In this document: in pieces, positions 8,045 through 15,476 of the stretch
How the letters are laid out: each line of letters opens with the position of its first letter
Position numbering within the stretch: position 1 is the first letter of the stretch
Source: Candidatus Gastranaerophilales bacterium
GTDB taxonomy: Bacteria > Cyanobacteriota > Vampirovibrionia > Gastranaerophilales > Gastranaerophilaceae
Length of the DNA: 43,028 bases
NCBI GenBank assembly: GCA_944325905.1
Contig: CALVBY010000008.1
Location: forward strand, 1 to 43,028
Reading direction: 5' to 3'
Program-made: the position numbers and the translations under genes
The notes under the pieces: model-generated
The model's input: only the letters and a program-made list of their open reading frames with translations
Databases searched by the model: none
What the model was told of the DNA's origin: nothing

Positions 8045-9931
8045 CTAATCCAAAAACTTGCCATCAAAAAGATCCACCACCATATTTACCATATCTGAAT
8101 GCATTGATGGAACTTTTGCACTAATTTTCTCAGGCAATACCTCGTCTTTAGCTTCCTGAATCTCCTCATTTGACGGAATGTCAGCATCAGCTTTTGTAGC
8201 CGCGTTATCATTTGAAACAGTCGGTGGCGGCACTTGTGCCGCTTTAGGCTTTGGGACGGACGCTTTTTCCTTTACAGTTTTATCGCCTGCTTGAGGCAAC
8301 CTAACGACAATATTTGAATCTTCTTGCCCAAAAAGTCTATTAACAGCATCCGTAAGGACTTTTCGTTTGTTTCCTTCAATAAATTGCTTCAAAAGATTTT
8401 CACTATTTATACTGATAACAGTTTTTTCAGCAGAAAGCTCAACCGGATTTGCCCACTGTTTCAAAAGTGATTTGGTCGGAGGGCTGGTAATATTTTCAAG
8501 TAATTTTCCCCAAAGAACTGCGATATCATTATCAGAGTCGGTAGTTTGAGATTTAGGCATAGGAGAAAACTCCTCAACGACCTTAACCTCTTCTTTGTGC
8601 CCTTTTTTGGGTTCCGCATTTTCAATATTTTTATTTTCAACAACGTCTAAAACACTTTCAGATGGCGCATGGTGCTTTTCTTCTTCAGCGTGAGTTTTTT
8701 GCATAACTTCTTTTTTCATAACAGGTGCAGGCGGAGTTTTGTATGCTGCAACCGTTTGATGGTTTGATGGAATATTTCCGCTCTCTAAGATTGAAATACG
8801 TTTTTGCATATCATCAAGCTTGGTATTTTCTGTCAAGTTGGCCAAATCAATTATTCCAACTTCCAGCCACAATCTCGGATTGTTTGTTAGCTTTATTTCT
8901 TTTATATAACTTGCACACTTATCCAAAAGTGCAACCAACTGGTGAGTTTCAACCTCTTTTACTTGTTTTTTTAACTCCGAAAGCTGAGCTTCATTTAGCT
9001 GTGTGAGCTCAAAAACAATTTCCTCGCGGCAATTTTTGACTATCAAAAGATTTTTCAAATAATCCAACAAATTTGAAAATATTTGAACAGGCTCATTGCC
9101 GGAATTGTAAATATTTTCAAGCATTTCAATAGCATCTTGAGGTTTTGAAGATAAAATACAGGAGGTAAGTTTATTCAAAACATCAAAAGAAATTCTGCCC
9201 AAGAGCTTATTAATATCATCGGTCGTTATTGCATTTTCGCCGCCCAATACGCTTAACTGATCAAGCAAAGCAATACTGTCACGCATACCGCCTGCAGAAT
9301 TTTTAGCTATCGTAAACAGCGCATCATCGGTTATGTTGATACCTTCTTTATCAGAAATATATCTCAAATGTTTAACGATATCGGATGTGGTAATTCTTCT
9401 GAAATCAAATCTTTGACAGCGGCTTTTGATGGTATCAAGAACCTTATGGACCTCGGTTGTTGCAAGGATAAAAATAACATTTTCAGGCGGCTCTTCAAGT
9501 GTTTTCAACAAAGAGTTGAAGGCTGTGTTAGAAAGCATATGGACTTCGTCTATGATGTATATTTTATACTTACCGTAAACAGGTGCATAAAGTATTTTTT
9601 CAAGAATATTCTGAGTATCCTCGACCTTACGATTACTTGCCGCATCGATTTCTATAACATCCATCGGGACAGCATTTTGAATATCAATACAGCTTTCGCA
9701 TTCTCCGCAAGGGTTAATTGTAGGACCGTTTTTGCAGTTTAAAGATTTTGCAAAAATTCGTGCGGTAGAAGTTTTGCCGGTTCCTCTGGGACCTGTAAAC
9801 AAATATGCATGCGAAATTTTATTCAACTTAATTGCATTTGAAAGCGCATTTTTAATATGTTCTTGCCCTACAAGCTCATCAAGCTTTTGCGGACGATATT
9901 TACGGTATAGAGGAATATATTTATCATTCAT
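8045..9931 (-). CDS. dnaX: DNA polymerase III subunit gamma/tau
   Basis: The clamp-loader ATPase subunit DnaX, 628 residues from the ATG at 9931. The N-terminal AAA+ module has YRKYRPQKLDELVGQEHI, Walker A GPRGTGKTSTARIFA, a four-cysteine zinc knuckle (CKNG...CGECESC), Walker B YIIDEVHML and sensor segments LLKTLEEPPENVIFILATTE and KSRCQRFDF. The collar domain follows. The C-terminal third is a long linker rich in K, E, P and V, then a short tau-like tail (DMVNMVVDLFDGKFL). The frame runs open upstream to a TTG at 9967, but ATG 9931 matches the family start and has a TATAAT 6 nt upstream. It appears leaderless and is divergent from the S66 peptidase gene. Confidence 0.96.
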   Translation of the reverse strand: MNDKYIPLYRKYRPQKLDELVGQEHIKNALSNAIKLNKISHAYLFTGPRGTGKTSTARIFAKSLNCKNGPTINPCGECESCIDIQNAVPMDVIEIDAASNRKVEDTQNILEKILYAPVYGKYKIYIIDEVHMLSNTAFNSLLKTLEEPPENVIFILATTEVHKVLDTIKSRCQRFDFRRITTSDIVKHLRYISDKEGINITDDALFTIAKNSAGGMRDSIALLDQLSVLGGENAITTDDINKLLGRISFDVLNKLTSCILSSKPQDAIEMLENIYNSGNEPVQIFSNLLDYLKNLLIVKNCREEIVFELTQLNEAQLSELKKQVKEVETHQLVALLDKCASYIKEIKLTNNPRLWLEVGIIDLANLTENTKLDDMQKRISILESGNIPSNHQTVAAYKTPPAPVMKKEVMQKTHAEEEKHHAPSESVLDVVENKNIENAEPKKGHKEEVKVVEEFSPMPKSQTTDSDNDIAVLWGKLLENITSPPTKSLLKQWANPVELSAEKTVISINSENLLKQFIEGNKRKVLTDAVNRLFGQEDSNIVVRLPQAGDKTVKEKASVPKPKAAQVPPPTVSNDNAATKADADIPSNEEIQEAKDEVLPEKISAKVPSMHSDMVNMVVDLFDGKFLD

Positions 9932-9937
9932 GATACA

Positions 9938-9967
9938 ATTATAACAAAAGATAGGAAAAAAGGACAA
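9938..9967 (-). promoter_or_regulatory. Extended -10 promoter of leaderless dnaX
   Basis: On the minus strand, TATAAT (9943-9938) is preceded by TGT, giving an extended -10. TTGTCC (9967-9962) lies 18 nt upstream as a weak -35. The hexamer ends exactly 6 nt before the dnaX ATG and there is no Shine-Dalgarno. Confidence 0.55.
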
Positions 9968-9970
9968 TAT

Positions 9971-10867
9971 ATGAATTTAATTAAACCCAAAAATTTAAAA
10001 AAGGGTGACACAATCGGAATTTTAGCAACAGCAGGCGCAGTTGAGAATGATGAAAACGTGTTGAGGGCAAAAAAATTCTTTGAAAAAATGGGCTATAAGG
10101 TAATCCTGAGCGAAAATGTTTTTAACCAATTCAGATATTTAGCAGGCACGGATGAGGTTAAAATTCAGCAACTCTACAAATTCTTCCAAAACCCTGAAAT
10201 TGACGCAATAATTTGTATGCGCGGCGGATATGGTGCAATAAGATTAATCAAAAAAATCGATTACGAACTAATAAAAAACAACCCCAAAATCTTTTGCGGT
10301 TACTCTGATATTTCGGCACTTTCAGCTATGCTATTAAAAAAATCAAACCTTATGACGTACTGGGGACCGATGATTCAAAGTGATTTTGGAGTCGATGATC
10401 CAAACAAATTCACAACCGAGTCATTTTTTAATGCCGTGACACAAAACGAAATAACGTATAAGCCTGAAAAAACTAAAATCTACAAAAACGGGAAGGCCGA
10501 AGGAATACTTTGGGGCGGGAACTTAGCAACTATCGTATCACTTTGCGGACAAGATTTTATACCCGATGAAGATTTCATATTCTTTGCAGAAGATTTGAAC
10601 GAAGATGTCTACAAAATCGACAAAATGATGACACAATTAATGAACATAGAAAAATTTACCAAAAATATTAAAGGAATAGTTTTAGGCGATTTTTTGGATG
10701 TAGACAACGAAAAGTGGCTGGATGAATTATTCACTGAAATTGTAGAAAAATTGAACGTCCCGACAGTTGGCGGCTATAAAATTACACACGCCCAAGAAAA
10801 AATAACATTACCCTATGGGGCTATGGCTGAATTAACCGAAAAATGTATACATTTATCAAAAAATTAA
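9971..10867 (+). CDS. LD-carboxypeptidase-like S66 family peptidase
   Basis: A 298-residue member of peptidase family S66 (LdcA/MccF), Ser-Glu-His enzymes that trim the terminal D-alanine from murein tetrapeptides or inactivate peptide antibiotics. Visible motifs are LKKGDTIGILATAGAV near the N terminus, ICMRGGYGAIRL, FCGYSDISALSAMLL, WGPM, WGGNLATIV, and the glutamate-bearing FFAEDLNEDVYKIDKMM. The C-terminal part has VGGYKITHAQEKITLPYG, with the candidate catalytic His. No signal peptide is present, consistent with a cytosolic peptidoglycan-recycling enzyme. AAAGGACAATAT supplies the Shine-Dalgarno. It is divergent from dnaX. Confidence 0.88.
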   Translation: MNLIKPKNLKKGDTIGILATAGAVENDENVLRAKKFFEKMGYKVILSENVFNQFRYLAGTDEVKIQQLYKFFQNPEIDAIICMRGGYGAIRLIKKIDYELIKNNPKIFCGYSDISALSAMLLKKSNLMTYWGPMIQSDFGVDDPNKFTTESFFNAVTQNEITYKPEKTKIYKNGKAEGILWGGNLATIVSLCGQDFIPDEDFIFFAEDLNEDVYKIDKMMTQLMNIEKFTKNIKGIVLGDFLDVDNEKWLDELFTEIVEKLNVPTVGGYKITHAQEKITLPYGAMAELTEKCIHLSKN

Positions 10868-10946
10868 GTTTATATTAATTATGTTTCTATTAACAAATTT
10901 TTGGGTTACAATTTTAAAAGATAATAGATTAACGGAGTATAAATAA

Positions 10947-11777
10947 ATGTGGGATTATTCAGAAAAAGTAATGGATCACTACAGAAACCCGAGAAATGTC
11001 GGCAAAATTGATAATGCCGATGCAGTGGGTTCAGCGGGTTCTTTGGCTTGTGGTGACCAGTTAAAAATATATTTAAAAATAGAAAACAACGTAGTAACAG
11101 ATGCCAAATTTCAAACCTTTGGCTGCGGCTCAGCAGTTGCAAGTTCAAGTATTTTGACTGAAATGATAATTGGCAAAACTCTTGATGAAGTAAGAAAAAT
11201 TACCAACAAAGATATAGCAGACCAACTAGGTGGACTTCCACCCGAAAAAATGCACTGTTCAGTAATGGGCTATGAAGCACTTGAGGATGCTCTAAAAGGT
11301 TATGGCGATGATTATCAGGATTTGGATGATTTGAGAGAACCTGAAAAAGCCGAAAAAATTGTCTGCACATGTTTTGGCGTAACAGAAAATGTTATCTGGG
11401 ATGCTATCAAACAAAACGGACTAAAAACAGTTGAAGAAGTTACTAATTACACAAAAGCCGGCGGAGCTTGCGGAAAATGTAAAGGGCTTATCAAAGATAT
11501 AATCGACACATATTACGCAAAAGAAAAAACAGAAAACCAACTTTCACCAACACAAAGAATTTTGAAGATAAATAATATTATTGAAACACAAATCTCACCT
11601 GAACTTCAAAAAGACGGTGGTGACATAAATCTTGTCGATATTCAAGGAAATAAAGTTTATGTAAAACTCCACGGCAAATGTTCGTCTTGCAAAAATGCAA
11701 CACTTACAATAAAGAGATTTGTCGAACAAACTCTCAGAACGGCTATGGATGAGGATATTGAGGTTATAGAAATATGA
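10947..11777 (+). CDS. nifU: Three-domain Fe-S scaffold NifU
   Basis: A 276-residue full-length NifU, the scaffold on which Fe-S clusters are built with sulfur from NifS. All three domains can be read. The IscU-like domain carries C35, C60 and C104. The central [2Fe-2S] BFD-like domain carries C140, C142, C175 and C178 (CTCFGVTE, GGACGKCKG). The C-terminal Nfu domain has the CxxC C245/C248 (GKCSSCKNAT). Every expected cysteine is present. The gene starts after AACGGAG and overlaps nifS by 4 bases (ATGA), so the two are coupled. No nitrogenase gene is nearby, so a general Fe-S assembly role is inferred. Confidence 0.96.
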   Translation: MWDYSEKVMDHYRNPRNVGKIDNADAVGSAGSLACGDQLKIYLKIENNVVTDAKFQTFGCGSAVASSSILTEMIIGKTLDEVRKITNKDIADQLGGLPPEKMHCSVMGYEALEDALKGYGDDYQDLDDLREPEKAEKIVCTCFGVTENVIWDAIKQNGLKTVEEVTNYTKAGGACGKCKGLIKDIIDTYYAKEKTENQLSPTQRILKINNIIETQISPELQKDGGDINLVDIQGNKVYVKLHGKCSSCKNATLTIKRFVEQTLRTAMDEDIEVIEI

Positions 11778-12964
11778 TTTACTTAGACAATAACGCAACA
11801 ACAAAAGTTGATGAAAAAGTACTTGAGGCTATGATGCCCTATTTTAAGGAAGAATACGCCAACCCATCAAGTATTTATAATTTTAGCAAAAAAGCCTCTA
11901 ATGCGCTAAAAGAATCAAGAGGTGTGTTGAAGGACTTTCTAAACGCAAAGGATGAAAAAGAAATTATCTTTACATCCTGCGGCTCAGAAAGTGCAAATAC
12001 TGCCATCAAGGGCGTTTTGAATTACAATAAAGCTAAAAAACATATTATAACAACAAAAGTAGAACACCCATGTGTTTTAAATTTGTACCAAACACTTGAA
12101 AAACAGGGCTACAAAGTAGACTACATCGGAGTAAATTCAAACGGTGATTTAGATTTGGAACAACTTGAGGCCGCAATCAATTCTGACACAGCACTTGTAT
12201 CAGTTATGTGGGCAAACAACGAAACCGGCGTAATTTTCCCGATTAAAAAGATTTCAGAAATAATAAAATCTAAAAATCCTGAAACTAAATTTTTCGTTGA
12301 TGCAGTCCAAGCTGCAGGCAAAATTCCTCTTGATGTCCAAGATATGGGTATTGATATGCTTGGTATTTCAGGCCACAAATTCCACGCACCAAAAGGGGTC
12401 GGAGCTTTGTATGTAAATTCAAAAACCCTAATAACCCCTTTAATCGTAGGCGGACACCAGGAAAGAGGTAAACGTGCCGGTACTGAAAATGTTCCATACA
12501 TTGTAGGTATGGCAAAAGCAGCTGAATTAGCGCAAGATGCTCTTAAGTATGAAACAACGGAAGTAAAAAGATTGAGAGATAAACTTGAAACAACTCTTTT
12601 GAAAAGAATATACAATGCAAGACTCAATACAGGCGTTTCAAACAGAGTTCCAAACACAACTAACATAGGTTTTGAATACGTCGAAGGTGAACTTATACTT
12701 TTGCACATGAGTGATTTAGGAATATGTGCAAGCTCAGGCAGTGCATGTACATCCGGCTCTCTTGAACCAAGCCATGTTTTAAGAGCTATGAATGTTCCAT
12801 TCACGGCAATCCATGGCAGCATAAGATTTTCTTTAAGCAGATTTACTACTGAAAAAGAAATTGATTATGTATGCGAAAAAATGCCGCAAATTATCGAAAA
12901 AATTACCGCAATATCACCGTATCAAGACGAACTTGCAGCATTAAAAGCATTAAAAACAAAATAA
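11774..12964 (+). CDS. nifS: Cysteine desulfurase NifS
   Basis: A 396-residue class V aminotransferase-fold cysteine desulfurase that takes sulfur from L-cysteine and passes it as a persulfide to NifU. The start MIYLDNNATTKVD is canonical. H98 lies in VEHPC, the PLP-binding K202 in GISGHKFHAPKG, and the persulfide-forming C325 in ASSGSACTSGSLEPSHVL, the long-loop form typical of NifS/IscS. The gene is translationally coupled to nifU by a 4-base overlap, which supports the pairing. Length is normal and nothing is missing. Confidence 0.97.
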   Translation: MIYLDNNATTKVDEKVLEAMMPYFKEEYANPSSIYNFSKKASNALKESRGVLKDFLNAKDEKEIIFTSCGSESANTAIKGVLNYNKAKKHIITTKVEHPCVLNLYQTLEKQGYKVDYIGVNSNGDLDLEQLEAAINSDTALVSVMWANNETGVIFPIKKISEIIKSKNPETKFFVDAVQAAGKIPLDVQDMGIDMLGISGHKFHAPKGVGALYVNSKTLITPLIVGGHQERGKRAGTENVPYIVGMAKAAELAQDALKYETTEVKRLRDKLETTLLKRIYNARLNTGVSNRVPNTTNIGFEYVEGELILLHMSDLGICASSGSACTSGSLEPSHVLRAMNVPFTAIHGSIRFSLSRFTTEKEIDYVCEKMPQIIEKITAISPYQDELAALKALKTK

Positions 12965-13044
12965 ATTTTACTAATTGTAAAATATACACCTAAAAAATAG
13001 CAAAAAATCTTCTGTTCTGATTTAATATGAAAAAGGGGAAATCG

Positions 13045-14403
13045 ATGCAGATACAGAAGATAAATGTTAATTCGCCTACATTTGGTTATAATAAAAGGCT
13101 TAATACACAATTAAACAAGAAATTAGCTGAAGCGGGTGAAAATGATGATTCCGCAAAAATTATAAAAGAATTGAATGATTATTGCATCAATTCTGAAGAT
13201 ATGTTGAGGTGTTACGATTCAGTTGACAGTGCAAAAAAAAATTTTATGTACTTGGCTTTTGTATCACCAAAAGTTGCACTGGCACAGCTGGTACATGAAA
13301 AATATCCCGAACTGAATTACATTAAAAGAGAAAAAATTGCGTATGAAACAGAAGTTATAAAAAATAAAAAACTTGATTCATGGCAAAGCGCAATTGTTAG
13401 TGAACTTTGTGATATAGAAGAAATATACGAAACATACAAAGATGAACCCCAAAATGGTGAAAAAGCTGTAGAAACAGATACAGCAAATAAAGCCGACTCC
13501 ACACCATCAGAAAAACTTAAAGGTAAAGAAGTTCCGGATGTTATAGAAAAATTTGAGCCAACATTTTCTTCTCCTGAAGGATTTAAAAGCCTTGGCGGTA
13601 TGGATCAACTAAAAGAAGAATTAACTGATAAAATTATATATCCTGCATTACATCCGGAAGAAGCAAAACTTGATTTAGCAGAATACGGCAAAAGACCTCC
13701 AAGAGGAGTAATGCTGTATGGGCCTCCGGGATGTGGCAAAACCTCTATTGTAGAGGCACTTTCGCAAGAGGCGTCACTGCCGCTTTTCAAACTAAAAATA
13801 AGTAAAGCAGGTTCACCTTATATAAACCAAACTTCAGGGAATTATCAAAAAGCCTTTGATTATGTTGCAGATTACTCAGCAGCTGCGGGAATTCCTTGCC
13901 TTTTATTTATAGATGAACTGGATGGTTTAACCAAAGGCAGAGACAAAGACGCAAGCGCTGAAGATTTAAAACAAATCGGTACATTACTAAACTTGATAGA
14001 AACCGGCAGAGATAGAGGAATTATAGTTTTAGGCGCAACAAATAAATACGACATTGTAGATGATGCCATAAAAAGAAGGTTTGATGATCAAATTTATATT
14101 GGAATGCCGGATATTGAAACCAGACAAGATGTATTATACAAAACTCTCAGCAAATGGTTAAAAGGCATACCGCTTGCAGAAACTCCGCTTGCACTTGAAG
14201 AAATTGCTCAAAAATTAGATAATTTTCCGACAAGTGCCATTGTAATTCTGGCAGACAAAGCCTCGACAAGAGCTCGCAAAGACGGACGAAGGGTTATTCT
14301 AAAAGAAGATTTCTTTGATGCTATTGAAAAAAATCAAAATTTAAAAATAAAAGAAGATAACTATCAAACAAATAATAACAGAAAAAAAATAGGTTTCAGA
14401 TAG
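13045..14403 (+). CDS. AAA+ ATPase with N-terminal FG tag
   Basis: A 452-residue single-module AAA+ ATPase. The conserved part has FKSLGGMDQLKEEL, Walker A GPPGCGKT (226-233), Walker B LLFIDELDG (D290/E291), sensor 1 VLGATNK, and the arginine-finger region IKRRFDDQIYIGMPD, most like the FtsH/Cdc48-type classic AAA group. No protease domain or transmembrane segment follows, so it is probably an unfoldase or remodeller. The first 170 residues are unique and start MQIQKINVNSPTFGYN, a short tag also resembling the start of the protein at 42247. The frame opens at ATG 13027, but ATG 13045 has AAGGGG at the right distance and is chosen. A terminator follows directly. The target is unknown. Confidence 0.82.
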   Translation: MQIQKINVNSPTFGYNKRLNTQLNKKLAEAGENDDSAKIIKELNDYCINSEDMLRCYDSVDSAKKNFMYLAFVSPKVALAQLVHEKYPELNYIKREKIAYETEVIKNKKLDSWQSAIVSELCDIEEIYETYKDEPQNGEKAVETDTANKADSTPSEKLKGKEVPDVIEKFEPTFSSPEGFKSLGGMDQLKEELTDKIIYPALHPEEAKLDLAEYGKRPPRGVMLYGPPGCGKTSIVEALSQEASLPLFKLKISKAGSPYINQTSGNYQKAFDYVADYSAAAGIPCLLFIDELDGLTKGRDKDASAEDLKQIGTLLNLIETGRDRGIIVLGATNKYDIVDDAIKRRFDDQIYIGMPDIETRQDVLYKTLSKWLKGIPLAETPLALEEIAQKLDNFPTSAIVILADKASTRARKDGRRVILKEDFFDAIEKNQNLKIKEDNYQTNNNRKKIGFR

Positions 14404-14411
14404 AAGTAGAC

Positions 14412-14447
14412 AAAAAGCACTAGACAAAACAAAATCTAGTGCTTTTT
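14412..14447. terminator. Bidirectional-looking Rho-independent terminator
   Basis: A perfect 13-bp inverted repeat (AAAAAGCACTAGA at 14412-14424, its complement at 14435-14447) encloses a 10-nt A-rich loop. The stem itself supplies a T run at each 3' end. It ends the AAA+ gene transcript. Confidence 0.85.
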
Positions 14448-14477
14448 ACTTAGCAGAAAATGCCCGTTTTAAACTTT

Positions 14478-14530
14478 TTCAAAACTCCTGAAATGTAGGA
14501 TAGAATTCAATATTAAATAAATCTATCCTA
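14478..14530 (+). promoter_or_regulatory. Promoter overlapped by a 9-bp inverted repeat
   Basis: TTCAAA (14478-14483) and TAGAAT (14501-14506) are 17 nt apart and lie upstream of the secreted repeat protein. A perfect inverted repeat, TAGGATAGA (14496-14504) and TCTATCCTA (14522-14530), has one arm on the -10 and the other just past the expected start site. It could be a repressor operator or a leader hairpin. The ribosome-binding site AAGGAGAGG follows it. Confidence 0.5.
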
Positions 14531-14546
14531 AATTTAAGGAGAGGTT

Positions 14547-15476
14547 ATGAAAAAAACAATTATTATTTTGTCAATGCTTCTAATAACAGGTATATGCACC
14601 CAGGCAAGCCCCTATACTCCAACTTTGGGCAAAATCGAAAATGTTTTATACGGATTTCAATACGACAGTGAAGACGATACATCAAGATTAGACCGAATAG
14701 AAAATAGTGTTTACGGCACATCAACAAACGGAACAACCGCACAAAGAATAAGCAAATTAAAAAAAGACTTATCAGCTGATTTGATGGGACAAGAAATAGA
14801 GCCTAAAGAAGATACCTTTGCAGATGAAGAAGTTTACTTTCAAAATGAACCAATAGCTGATGCAAACATACAATATCCTGCTGTTGATGAACTTGAAGAA
14901 AGAGTATTTAATGAAAGTTTTACTACTAAAGACATAAAAGAAAGACTTTCAGCATTGGAACAAAAAACATTTGGACAAACTTTTAATGATGATTTAGCAT
15001 CCAGGGTTGATCGATTAAAAGCAGAAATACGCCCAAATAGTCTTATGGGTAATGGTATAGCACAATCATCAAACGACTTTTTTGACAATGAGGATGTAGT
15101 TGCTCTTGAAAAAAATTACCACTTAGACAGATATGAATCTCCAAATCAATTTGACTACGATGCATATAATGCAGCACACAATCCAAGCAATCCATTTCCT
15201 TTCAAAAAGGCTAACATAACAACAGTAGAGAATGGTATCTTAAATCGATCATTCAAAAATGAATCTATGGAAAATCGTTTATCTAGGCTTGAAAATGTAA
15301 TGTTTGGGACAGAATTCACACAAGACGACAACCAAACACGTGCCGAAAGAATTGCAAGTGCCTATAAAGCACAAAAAAGTGCATCAAAATACGATAACAA
15401 TAAATTTTCACAAAACATGGCAACAGCAATGCAAATCGGCACACTCATACTGATGGTTCTTGCCTGCATATTGTAA
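14547..15476 (+). CDS. Secreted or anchored repeat protein with RLxxLE...FG units
   Basis: I do not recognise a named family. The 309-residue product starts with a signal peptide (MKKTIIILSMLLITGICTQA) and ends with a hydrophobic helix (IGTLILMVLACIL, 297-309) with no positive tail. Between them are three related units, about 28-73, 112-160 and 225-272. Each holds two imperfect halves of the form Glu-x-x-(V/I/T)-(F/Y)-G followed by an acidic stretch and RLxxLE, for example SRLDRIENSVYG, ERLSALEQKTFG and NRLSRLENVMFG. The units look helical. An envelope location is likely. The start is backed by AAGGAGAGG. The gene stops exactly where the convergent AsmA-like gene stops. Confidence 0.8.
   Translation: MKKTIIILSMLLITGICTQASPYTPTLGKIENVLYGFQYDSEDDTSRLDRIENSVYGTSTNGTTAQRISKLKKDLSADLMGQEIEPKEDTFADEEVYFQNEPIADANIQYPAVDELEERVFNESFTTKDIKERLSALEQKTFGQTFNDDLASRVDRLKAEIRPNSLMGNGIAQSSNDFFDNEDVVALEKNYHLDRYESPNQFDYDAYNAAHNPSNPFPFKKANITTVENGILNRSFKNESMENRLSRLENVMFGTEFTQDDNQTRAERIASAYKAQKSASKYDNNKFSQNMATAMQIGTLILMVLACIL

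Noticed and set aside
8595-8612. A-run in dnaX (CCC AAA AAA GGG) as a programmed frameshift for a short gamma form
   Set aside because: The heptamer is not in the frame needed for -1 slippage and no stimulatory Shine-Dalgarno or stem is evident.
9932-9967. Upstream extension of dnaX to a TTG start
   Set aside because: The extra residues are not part of the family, and a promoter -10 lies inside the stretch.
10890-10946. Promoter for nifU (TTGGGT and TAGATT)
   Set aside because: The predicted start would fall on or past the Shine-Dalgarno and both boxes are weak.
12121-12822. Long open frame antisense to nifS
   Set aside because: It is a codon-bias shadow of nifS; its product has no recognisable pattern and no ribosome-binding site.
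10947-12964. nifU-nifS as evidence of nitrogen fixation
   Set aside because: No nitrogenase or nif cofactor gene is visible; the pair also serves general Fe-S assembly.
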